DNA of 50,314 nucleotides from assembly GCA_045603225.1 (NCBI GenBank), contig JAZULT010000093.1, forward strand, positions 1-50,314, in the 5' to 3' direction. This DNA comes from RGIG9115 sp045603225 (GTDB lineage: Bacteria > Bacillota > Clostridia > UBA1381). Under the pieces are notes generated by a model. That model did no database searches and had not been told where the DNA came from. It saw nothing but the letters and a program-made list of their open reading frames with translations. The number at the start of each line of letters is the position of its first letter. Within the stretch, counting starts at the first letter, position 1. Positions 36,377-44,228 of this stretch are shown one piece after another. The translations under genes and the position numbers were made by a program.

Positions 36377-36405
36377 ATTATATAACTTTTTTTTCAATTC
36401 GTCAA
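36377..36405 (-). promoter_or_regulatory. Promoter of serC-serA
   Basis: TTGACG (36405-36400), 17-nt spacer, TATAAT (36382-36377), about 55 nt before serC. No T-box or riboswitch was seen in the short leader. Confidence 0.75.
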
Positions 36406-36492
36406 TATTTTCACAAAGATATTTAAAATATTTTTTTACAAAATTTATCATCATTTTATCGTTTTTTTAATAAAATATGACAAAAACCCCTA

Positions 36493-37425
36493 TTAAACGT
36501 AAGAAATGATAACAGAAGCAGTTCCGTCGATGTCAAATTTTCCGTCCTGTGCCGGGATAAATATACTGTCTCCTTTCACAAACTCAAGAACCACATCACC
36601 AAGTGTAAGACTTCCGCTTCCTTCTGTTATTATAACAGACTTAAAGCAACCCGGATCACAGTCAAAACTCTGATTCTTAGCTATGTCATACTTTTCAACA
36701 GTAAAATACTTACAGCTTGCAAGAACATTTTCCTTATCAGATACAAATTTCTTTGCCGGACAAAGATTTGCAACTTTCAAAGCCTTTTCAACATGTAGCT
36801 CTCTGGCATTTCCGAATTTATCACGTCTGTCAAAGTCATACACTCTGTATGTAAGATTTGAATTCTGCTGAATTTCACATATAACAATTCCTGCACCTAT
36901 GGCATGAATCGTACCTGAATCAATAAAGAAAACATCTCCTTTTTTTACAGGTGCCTTCTGAAGAACTTCAAGAACCGTGTTATTTTCTATTCTCTCTTTG
37001 AATTCTTCTTTAGACACTTCCCTGTTAAGACCGTAATAAAGAAAAGCATCTTCTTCACAGTCAAGTATATACCACATTTCTGTTTTCCCGAAGCTGTTTT
37101 CGTTTTCAAGAGCATATTCGTCAGAAGGATGAACCTGTATTGACAAGCTCTGTTTTGCATCAATAAACTTTATTAAAATAGGAAAAAAATCAAAAGCTTC
37201 TGCTCTTTCACCTATGCATTTGTTTTCGGATATATATTCAGTAAAGCTTTTCCCCGCAAATTCGCCCGTTGCAACAACAGATGCCCCATCAGGATGCGTT
37301 GAAAGCTCCCAGCTTTCAGCCGCTATATCAAGGTCACATTTCTTTTTAAAGTCTGTTATCAGCTTTCTACCGCCCCATATGTAATCCTTAAATGCAGGAA
37401 GAAGCTTAATCGGTTCCTTATTCAT
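36493..37425 (-). CDS. manA: Mannose-6-phosphate isomerase, class I
   Basis: Zinc enzyme interconverting mannose-6-phosphate and fructose-6-phosphate. The 310-aa cupin protein begins MNKEPIKLLPAFKDYIWGG, like B. subtilis ManA, and has zinc-site elements QVHPSDEYA, FGKTEMWYIL and GTIHAIGAG; the catalytic Arg region reads YRVYDFDRRDK. ATG at 37425 is chosen by family N-terminus and because the predicted transcript start (~37453) leaves almost no leader before the upstream ATGs; GGAG lies 12 bases upstream, a long spacing. It is monocistronic and divergent from the efflux operon. Confidence 0.93.
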   Translation of the reverse strand: MNKEPIKLLPAFKDYIWGGRKLITDFKKKCDLDIAAESWELSTHPDGASVVATGEFAGKSFTEYISENKCIGERAEAFDFFPILIKFIDAKQSLSIQVHPSDEYALENENSFGKTEMWYILDCEEDAFLYYGLNREVSKEEFKERIENNTVLEVLQKAPVKKGDVFFIDSGTIHAIGAGIVICEIQQNSNLTYRVYDFDRRDKFGNARELHVEKALKVANLCPAKKFVSDKENVLASCKYFTVEKYDIAKNQSFDCDPGCFKSVIITEGSGSLTLGDVVLEFVKGDSIFIPAQDGKFDIDGTASVIISYV

Positions 37426-37459
37426 TAATTTATCACACTCCATTAGCATATTAATATAT

Positions 37460-37488
37460 ATTATACATCAAAAAATGAACTTTGTAAA
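37460..37488 (-). promoter_or_regulatory. Promoter of manA
   Basis: TTTACA (37488-37483), 17-nt spacer, TATAAT (37465-37460). Confidence 0.7.
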
Positions 37489-37535
37489 GAGTATTTTAAT
37501 AAAATAAAATAAAATATTAAATTTAAACTTATTTA

Positions 37536-37564
37536 TTGACAATACGCAAAAAAAAATATATAAT
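37536..37564 (+). promoter_or_regulatory. Promoter of the RND efflux operon
   Basis: Exact consensus TTGACA (37536-37541), 17-nt A-rich spacer, TATAAT (37559-37564), 36 nt before the TolC-like gene. No regulator gene is adjacent. Confidence 0.9.
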
Positions 37565-37600
37565 AGTTTACAGTAATTATTTTTATGAAAGGGAATATTT

Positions 37601-38689
37601 ATGAAAAAAATAATCAGTATTTACATATCAGCAGTAATGCTTTTTTTGTGTTCATCGACAGTATCGGCACAAATGCCTGCTCCGATAACAATGACTATTG
37701 ACGATGCGGTTTCTTACACGCTTGAACATTCAACAACGCTGAGCAAATGCAATGCCGCAATAATAAGTGCAGAATATCAGTTATATCAGGCGAAAAGTGC
37801 AAAAAAAAATATTCTTAAAGCCGAAAGTATTACATCAGATTCATATTTGATTGCATCAGGATATGCTCAGGAAGCGGCACAGATGCAGTACGAAATGTCA
37901 AAACGTTCAAAGATAATTACAGAGCAGTCTGTTACCGTACAGCTTAAAAAAGATTTCTACTCTTATCTTAACTCTCTTGAAGTCATAAAAAATGCAGAAA
38001 ACAATCTTTCTAACGCTGAAGAAAAGCTTAAAGCCGCTGAATATCAATTTACATCCGGAGCTATAAGCGAGCTTGATTACAAGAATTTTCAGCTTCTTAA
38101 AATAAATGCTCAGAACTCCTTAAACAGCGCAATAAGAAATAAAGATATTCTTTTCAGAACTCTGAAAAATACAATGAACTACACCGAAGAAGCTGAACTT
38201 ATTCCTGTCGGAAGTATAACTTATGTTCCTGAAGAAATTCTTGATCCCGATTCTGCTATTCTTCTCTCAAAAGACACACCTTCATATCAAAATATAAATG
38301 ATGCTTTTTCTCTCGCTGAACGAAAATGGTATCTGACTAAAATACATTTTACATCAGCTACATTTAATTTCAAAATAGAGGAAGCAGCTTATAACACTGC
38401 TATTTCGGACAGAACAGAAAGTATTAATAACCTCGAACTCGGAATAAGACAAACATATAATTCCCTGATAACGCTCAGCGAACAAATTTCTGCCCTCGAA
38501 TTCAATCTTGACATTCTGAAAAATTCAGCAGAAGCCTCTTTCCTGAGATTTGAAATGGGTTCATTATCAGCCGCTTCATACAATGATACCGTTCAGAAAT
38601 ACACTACAGCGGAAAATGAACTTCAGAATCTTAAGCTTACATACCTGACAACCAAGCTTACTTACGAAAATATGTACAGCACAAAATAA
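37601..38689 (+). CDS. TolC-family outer-component-like protein
   Basis: Exported, mostly alpha-helical protein of 362 residues. The signal peptide (MKKIISIYISAVMLFLCSS, cut after about SA-24) is followed by two similar helical repeats rich in coiled-coil, e.g. NAEEKLKAAEYQFTSGAISELDYKNFQ and the later LKNSAEASFLRFEMGSLSAASYND, the FxxGxxS/T pattern typical of TolC/OEP proteins. It is shorter than TolC (~470 mature residues) and lacks an obvious beta-barrel insertion, so in a monoderm cell it may span the wall rather than an outer membrane. It is the first gene of a TolC-adaptor-RND operon. Confidence 0.85.
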   Translation: MKKIISIYISAVMLFLCSSTVSAQMPAPITMTIDDAVSYTLEHSTTLSKCNAAIISAEYQLYQAKSAKKNILKAESITSDSYLIASGYAQEAAQMQYEMSKRSKIITEQSVTVQLKKDFYSYLNSLEVIKNAENNLSNAEEKLKAAEYQFTSGAISELDYKNFQLLKINAQNSLNSAIRNKDILFRTLKNTMNYTEEAELIPVGSITYVPEEILDPDSAILLSKDTPSYQNINDAFSLAERKWYLTKIHFTSATFNFKIEEAAYNTAISDRTESINNLELGIRQTYNSLITLSEQISALEFNLDILKNSAEASFLRFEMGSLSAASYNDTVQKYTTAENELQNLKLTYLTTKLTYENMYSTK

Positions 38690-38712
38690 ATCATATAGGG
38701 AGACTGAATAAA

Positions 38713-40275
38713 ATGCCAAACAAATTTCTATCAATAACTACAGCAATTGTTTTTCTTCTTTCAATTTCAGCTTGCGGAACAAAAAAAGAAACTCAAAGTA
38801 CTTCTGACACATCATCAGCACAGAACGTAACTACATTCACAGCGAAAACTGAACCTATCACAAGCACAGTTACATACACCGGAGAAATTCAGGCTTCAGA
38901 ATCTGTCAGTGTGATATCAAAACTAAGTGCCATTGCTGATAATGTCTACTATAATGAAGGAGATTATGTTACTGCCGGTTCTACACTTGCCGTTTTGGAT
39001 AAAACTGATGTATCATTAGCTTACGATCAGGCTCTTGCTTCTTATAACAGCACCGTTGCAAACTACAACATGATTTCTAATTCTACTACAAAACAAGCCT
39101 CCGCATCAGCTCAGCAGAATTTATCATCAGCACAGGTGGCATATAACTCAGCACTTACAACATACAACCGAGAAAAAAGGTTATATGACGCAAATTCAAA
39201 TGTAATAATCGCAAAACAGCACTATGATGATGCAGTTGCAGAATATGACCGTCAAAAGGAATTGTTCGACAATAATACATCAATCACTGCTGCGCAAAAT
39301 ACACTTACAACGTGCGAAAAAGAACTTGAACGTGTTGAAGAGCTTTTTAAACTCGGTGCCGCTTCTCAGCTTGAGCTTGATACCGCGAAAACCAACGTGA
39401 CAAATGCACAGGCGGCATATGACACAGCATCAAGCGGTTCAAAAGCTCAATTAAACAGTGCGTATTCAGCTATGATTACTGCCCAGCAGCAATATAACAC
39501 TGCTGAAATATCAGCATCCGCCCCTCTTGACGCTGCGGAATCAGCATTGAAAACCGCTGAAACCACACTTTCAAACGCAAGAGAAAATATAGGCCTCACA
39601 GGAATATCTACCGAAGAGAATATCTCCACAGCATCAGCAAATGTAGAATCCGCACGTGCAGGTCTTGCAACAGCTCAGAATGCACTTAATAATGCTACTA
39701 TTACAGCACCAATCAACGGATATATATCATATAAGAATATAACAAAAGGACAGCTTACAGGTCAGGGCGTTGAAGTGTTTACAATTAAAAATGCTTCAAT
39801 TGTAAATGCCGAAATATCAGTAACCGAATCAGTTATACCATATATAACAGAAGGTACTCAGGCTCAGGTATTGATAAGCTCAATATCAGAAACACCGTTT
39901 ACCGGAACAGTAACTCTCGTAAACAGCGTTAAAAACCCACAGACAGGAATGTACACTGTAAAAGTCAGCATAGAGAACCCGGACAATGTTATCAAAGTCG
40001 GTATGTTTGCAGATGTTACTCTGACTACGGAATACAGCCCGTCTGCAACAATAATCCACTCTGATTCAATAATGCAGCAGAATAATGAAACATATGTTTA
40101 TGTAGCTAATGGAAACACAGCTGAAAAAAGAAATATTCTTACAGGAATTCAGACTCCGGAATATACCGAAATTCTATCCGGAATAGAACCGGGAGAAGTA
40201 GTCGTTGTATCAGGTAAGGAGTATTTATCAGATACAAACAACCAACTAAATGTCACTTCAAGAGAGGATGAATAA
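38713..40275 (+). CDS. RND efflux periplasmic-adaptor-type lipoprotein
   Basis: Membrane-fusion protein linking the RND pump to the TolC-like partner. The 520-aa precursor has lipobox SISAC with Cys21, a biotinyl-lipoyl half motif (ASESVSVISKLSAIADNVYYNEGDYV), an unusually long helical hairpin of about 230 residues rich in Ala, Asn and Gln, the second lipoyl half (APINGYISYKNITKGQ), then beta-barrel and membrane-proximal domains. AGGGAG lies ten bases before the ATG. It is followed after 3 bp by the pump gene. The long hairpin may bridge a thick wall. Confidence 0.92.
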   Translation: MPNKFLSITTAIVFLLSISACGTKKETQSTSDTSSAQNVTTFTAKTEPITSTVTYTGEIQASESVSVISKLSAIADNVYYNEGDYVTAGSTLAVLDKTDVSLAYDQALASYNSTVANYNMISNSTTKQASASAQQNLSSAQVAYNSALTTYNREKRLYDANSNVIIAKQHYDDAVAEYDRQKELFDNNTSITAAQNTLTTCEKELERVEELFKLGAASQLELDTAKTNVTNAQAAYDTASSGSKAQLNSAYSAMITAQQQYNTAEISASAPLDAAESALKTAETTLSNARENIGLTGISTEENISTASANVESARAGLATAQNALNNATITAPINGYISYKNITKGQLTGQGVEVFTIKNASIVNAEISVTESVIPYITEGTQAQVLISSISETPFTGTVTLVNSVKNPQTGMYTVKVSIENPDNVIKVGMFADVTLTTEYSPSATIIHSDSIMQQNNETYVYVANGNTAEKRNILTGIQTPEYTEILSGIEPGEVVVVSGKEYLSDTNNQLNVTSREDE

Positions 40276-40278
40276 TAT

Positions 40279-43200
40279 ATGAAGCTTCATGAAATTTCTG
40301 TAAAACGACCTATTGCAGTTATAATGTCAGTTCTCGTATTTGTCGTTATAGGTCTGTATTCACTCAGTAAGCTTTCCATGGAAATGATGCCGGAAATGGA
40401 ATTATCCATGGCGATTGTATACACAAGCTATCCTAATGTAGGTTCTGAAGAAGTAGAAAACCTTGTAACAAAAAATATCGAAGCAGCTATCGCCTCAGTT
40501 TCAGGCGTGAATTCAATTTCATCTTCTTCATCAGAAGGAACATCAATGATTATGGTTGAGTTTACATCAAGCACGGATATTGATGATGCCGTACAGAGTC
40601 TTTCAGACAGTATAAACATGATAGAAGACTATTTCCCCGAAGATGTAGAAGACCCGATGATTATCAAGCTTGATACATCGTCTATGCTGTCTACAGCTAT
40701 GATGAGTACCACATACGAAGGCTACTCCCCTGCTCAGACAAAAAAATTTATCGAGGATAATATTGAAGATAAATTAAAATCCGTAAACGGTGTTGCTTCG
40801 GTTAATATTTCAGGAGCAACAGACAGAATTATAGAAGTAACATTAAATCCGGAAAAGATGTACGGATATAATCTTTCAGCCAACGATATTGCAACAGCTA
40901 TAACAATTCAGAATCAGAATCTACCTTCAGGCTCTACTGAAGGCATGAACAAGGATTTGGCAATCAGAACAGAAGGAAAATTTTCAAATCTCCATGAAAT
41001 AGAAAATGTACCTATAACCACATCAAAAGGAGAACTCATACATCTCAGCGATGTCGCAATTGTAACCGATACATATAAAGATGCCACTTCGTATGCAAGA
41101 CTTAACGGAAACGATGCTATATCAATCAGTATAAATAAAGAAAGTGATGCAAATACTGTAGAAGTAGTGAACGGCATAAAAGAAGAACTCAAAAAAATAA
41201 AAGCAGAATATCCTAAATTTTCATACGAAATAATTATGGAGCAGGCAAGCTACATCGAAAACTCAATAAATTCAGTAGCAAGCAGCGCAGTAACAGGCGG
41301 TATTCTTGCAATTATCATACTTCTGTTGTTCTTAGGAAGTGTAAAAACATCACTTGTTATCGGTATATCAATGCCGGTCTCTATTATAGTAACTTTTATA
41401 GGTATGTTTTTTTCAGGCATGACACTGAACGTAGTTTCTCTCGGTGGTCTTGCTTTAGGTGTTGGTATGCTTGTTGATAATGCTGTTGTTGTAATAGAAA
41501 ACATATTCAGACGACGCGATGTTTACAAGGAAAATCCAAAAGAAGCGGCAATAAAAGGAACCGGAGAAATAATCGGGGCTGTTGTTGCCTCGGTTCTCAC
41601 AACTTGTATAGTATATGTACCTATTCTGTTTATTGATAATATGATGGCTGTAATGTTCAAGCAACTTGCATTCGCAATAATTTTCTCGCAAATCGCATCA
41701 TTGCTTACAACATTCCTTATTATACCGATGTTGTCATCGAAAATAAAATATACTGAAGGTCGGGGAATGCTTTCTGTACTCCTTAAACCTTTCAACGCAA
41801 TTTTAAGCGGTTTTTATTTTGTCTATGAAAAAGCCCTGAAATTTGTTATCAGACACAGAAAACTTACAATATTCGTAGTTCTCGGTACATTTGTATTCAG
41901 CATGGTACAGCTTGGACGTTTAGGTATGACACTTATGCCTACATCTGACGAAGGTGCACTTTCTGTCGGAATAGAACTTCCCGCAGGTGCTAAACTTGAA
42001 TCAACAAACGCCATAGCTCTTGATGTAGAAAAAATCATATCACAAAATCCGAATGTAGAAAGTATTTTTTCCACAGTAGGCTCAGGCGGAACATCAGGAA
42101 TGCTCGGTGCTTCAACCGGTAATCAGGCAACTCTTACTGTTACGCTGAAAGATAACAGAACATTAACAACAGACGAAATCGTAAACGACCTGAGAGACTC
42201 TCTTAAAGATATCACAGGTGCAACACTGACACTCGAATCTTCTAACTCAGCAATGGCGTCAATGGCATCAAATGAGGTACAGTATAATTACACCGCCGTA
42301 AACGAAGATGAACTGAAAAATTATATCATCGAAGCAGAAAAAGTTTTAAAAACAGTTGACGGAGTAGTGGAAACTTCTACTTCAATACAGGATACACAGC
42401 CCGAAATAAAAGTTCAGATTAATTCTTCAAAAGCCGCAAGATTCGGCATGAATACTACCGGTGTTTCATCAGCAATAAGCAGCGTACTCGGTAACACAAG
42501 CGCGTCAAGATACTTAAGTGACGGTTCGGAATACGACATAGTCCTTGCCTATCCTGACTCTTATATATCTGATTACAACCAGCTTAAAACATTGAGAATT
42601 AAAACTCCTACCGGTCAATGGATTGCACTGTCAGATATCGCAGACGTAAACATCGAATCAGGAAGTACAACATTAAACCGTGTCGACCAGAAGCGTGTAT
42701 ATACTCTTTCTGCAAAAATATTTGATACAGATATGCAGACTGTAAACACAATATTCGACGAAAAAATGAACGAAATTCCAAAACCTGACGGTATTGCAAA
42801 ACAGGATGCAGGAACATTCGAAATAATGATGGATGCCATGACTTCCCTGTTGTATGCAATCCTGCTTGGTATACTGCTGATGTATATGATTATGTGTGCC
42901 CAGTTCGAAAACCTGAAACAACCGTTTATTATTTTGTTTACAATACCTCTTGCAATGATTGGTGTTGTACTCGCACTTTGTATTACAGACAGTCCGTTAT
43001 CTGTTGTCGGATGCATCGGTATACTCATGCTTATGGGTATTATAGTAAACAATGCAATAGTGCTTATTGATTTTATAAACACAGCAAAAATCGAAAACCC
43101 TGACATGACAAGAGAAGAAATTCTTGTATATTCCGGTAAAGCAAGAATGAGACCGATACTTATGACCTCGCTCACATCTATTCTCGGATTCCTTCCTATG

Positions 43201-43398
43201 GCAATTTCTACCGCAGAAGGTTCTGAAATGATGCAGCCGCTGGCTGTGGTTCTTTGCGGCGGACTTCTTGTAGGTACATTCCTTACTTTATTCTTTATAC
43301 CGACAGTATATGCTTCCTTCGACATTCACGATGAAAGAAAAAAAGACAAAAAAGAAAAACGAGCATTAAAGAAAAAGAAGGAGGAAATAAATGTCTGA
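40279..43398 (+). CDS. RND multidrug efflux pump, AcrB/HAE family
   Basis: Proton-driven pump of 1039 residues with the full RND layout: TM1 at residues ~10-30, a large extracytoplasmic loop, TM2-6 (GILAIIILLLFLGS; VSLGGLALGVGMLVDNAVVVIENI with the proton-relay Asp), a second large loop, then TM8-12 (LMLMGIIVNNAIVLIDFI; RMRPILMTSLTSILGF). The C-terminus is a highly charged Lys/Glu tail. Only one Asp is visible in TM4, where AcrB has an adjacent Asp pair. Exported substrates are unknown. It overlaps tcdA by 8 bp. Confidence 0.95.
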   Translation: MKLHEISVKRPIAVIMSVLVFVVIGLYSLSKLSMEMMPEMELSMAIVYTSYPNVGSEEVENLVTKNIEAAIASVSGVNSISSSSSEGTSMIMVEFTSSTDIDDAVQSLSDSINMIEDYFPEDVEDPMIIKLDTSSMLSTAMMSTTYEGYSPAQTKKFIEDNIEDKLKSVNGVASVNISGATDRIIEVTLNPEKMYGYNLSANDIATAITIQNQNLPSGSTEGMNKDLAIRTEGKFSNLHEIENVPITTSKGELIHLSDVAIVTDTYKDATSYARLNGNDAISISINKESDANTVEVVNGIKEELKKIKAEYPKFSYEIIMEQASYIENSINSVASSAVTGGILAIIILLLFLGSVKTSLVIGISMPVSIIVTFIGMFFSGMTLNVVSLGGLALGVGMLVDNAVVVIENIFRRRDVYKENPKEAAIKGTGEIIGAVVASVLTTCIVYVPILFIDNMMAVMFKQLAFAIIFSQIASLLTTFLIIPMLSSKIKYTEGRGMLSVLLKPFNAILSGFYFVYEKALKFVIRHRKLTIFVVLGTFVFSMVQLGRLGMTLMPTSDEGALSVGIELPAGAKLESTNAIALDVEKIISQNPNVESIFSTVGSGGTSGMLGASTGNQATLTVTLKDNRTLTTDEIVNDLRDSLKDITGATLTLESSNSAMASMASNEVQYNYTAVNEDELKNYIIEAEKVLKTVDGVVETSTSIQDTQPEIKVQINSSKAARFGMNTTGVSSAISSVLGNTSASRYLSDGSEYDIVLAYPDSYISDYNQLKTLRIKTPTGQWIALSDIADVNIESGSTTLNRVDQKRVYTLSAKIFDTDMQTVNTIFDEKMNEIPKPDGIAKQDAGTFEIMMDAMTSLLYAILLGILLMYMIMCAQFENLKQPFIILFTIPLAMIGVVLALCITDSPLSVVGCIGILMLMGIIVNNAIVLIDFINTAKIENPDMTREEILVYSGKARMRPILMTSLTSILGFLPMAISTAEGSEMMQPLAVVLCGGLLVGTFLTLFFIPTVYASFDIHDERKKDKKEKRALKKKKEEINV

Positions 43399-44089
43399 AA
43401 AATTTTCACGAACTGAATTACTGATTAATGAAGATAATATAAAAAAACTTTCAGAATCAAGAATAGCAGTATTCGGACTAGGCGGAGTCGGAGGATATAC
43501 AGTTGAAGCACTTGCAAGATGCGGAGTCGGAGAGCTTGATATCATTGACAATGATACTATTTCGGAGTCCAATATAAACAGACAGATTTACGCAGTAACA
43601 TCAACAATCGACAAGTATAAGGTTGATGTTGCCGAAGAACGTCTGAAGGATATCAATCCCGATATAAAAGTTAATAAGCATAAGCTGTTTTACATGCCGG
43701 ATACATCTTCTCAGCTTGATTTTTCAAAATATGATTATGTTGTTGACGCAATAGACACAGTCACGGGAAAAATAGAAATAATCATGAATGCCGACAAAAG
43801 CGGAACTCCTGTTATCAGCTCCATGGGAACAGGAAATAAACTAAATCCGACACTTTTCGAGATTTCTGACATTTACAAAACTTCGGTATGTCCCCTCGCC
43901 CGTGTCATGAGATATGAACTTAAAAAAAGAGGAATAAAAAAGCTGAAGGTTCTGTATTCAAAGGAAGAACCGATTAAAATAAATTCAGATAACAACATAA
44001 GAGTTCCTGGCAGTATTTCATTTGTTCCGCCTGTTGCCGGGCTTATAATTGCAGGAGAGGTTATAAAAGACATCATAAAAAACCCGTAA
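43391..44089 (+). CDS. tcdA: tRNA threonylcarbamoyladenosine dehydratase (TcdA-like)
   Basis: E1-like (ThiF/MoeB fold) protein of 232 residues that would cyclise t6A37 to ct6A in tRNAs. ATP-binding loop VFGLGGVGGYT, Asp-rich IIDNDTISESNINRQI, DAIDTVTGKIEII and SSMGTGNKLNPT are visible, all close to TcdA/CsdL; the MoeB/ThiF Cys pairs for zinc are absent. It is shorter than E. coli TcdA (268 aa), lacking the C-terminal membrane helix. The ATG overlaps the end of the RND gene by 8 bp with GGAGG six bases upstream, so its expression is tied to the efflux operon. Confidence 0.9.
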   Translation: MSEKFSRTELLINEDNIKKLSESRIAVFGLGGVGGYTVEALARCGVGELDIIDNDTISESNINRQIYAVTSTIDKYKVDVAEERLKDINPDIKVNKHKLFYMPDTSSQLDFSKYDYVVDAIDTVTGKIEIIMNADKSGTPVISSMGTGNKLNPTLFEISDIYKTSVCPLARVMRYELKKRGIKKLKVLYSKEEPIKINSDNNIRVPGSISFVPPVAGLIIAGEVIKDIIKNP

Positions 44090-44096
44090 TGACAAT

Positions 44097-44138
44097 AAAG
44101 AATCAAGTTCAGAAATGAGCTTGGTTCTTTTTCTTTTT
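44097..44138 (+). terminator. Terminator of the efflux-tcdA operon
   Basis: AAAGAATCAAG pairs with CTTGGTTCTTT (one wobble) around a 12-nt loop, followed by a T-rich tail (CTTTTTCTTTTT). It begins 8 bp after the tcdA stop. Confidence 0.85.
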
Positions 44139-44178
44139 AAAACATTTGATTTTTTCATATATTTTCTTTTTTTCTCAC

Positions 44179-44207
44179 TTGAAAATAATTATTTCATGTG
44201 GTACAAT
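44179..44207 (+). promoter_or_regulatory. Promoter of the second GRE gene
   Basis: TTGAAA (44179-44184), 17-nt spacer, TACAAT (44202-44207). The predicted start (~44214) leaves a very short leader containing AAGGAG before the ATG at 44229. Confidence 0.7.
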
Positions 44208-44228
44208 TTTGAAAAAGGAGATGATTGT

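Noticed and set aside
41455..43325. Several minus-strand ORFs of 78-236 codons opposite the RND gene
   Set aside because: They are antisense shadows of a well-supported coding frame, with no ribosome sites or recognisable domains.
44115..44228. Longer start for the second GRE (MSLVLFLF...)
   Set aside because: The extension reads through the tcdA terminator and the GRE promoter. The ATG at 44229 has AAGGAG and gives a normal N-terminus.
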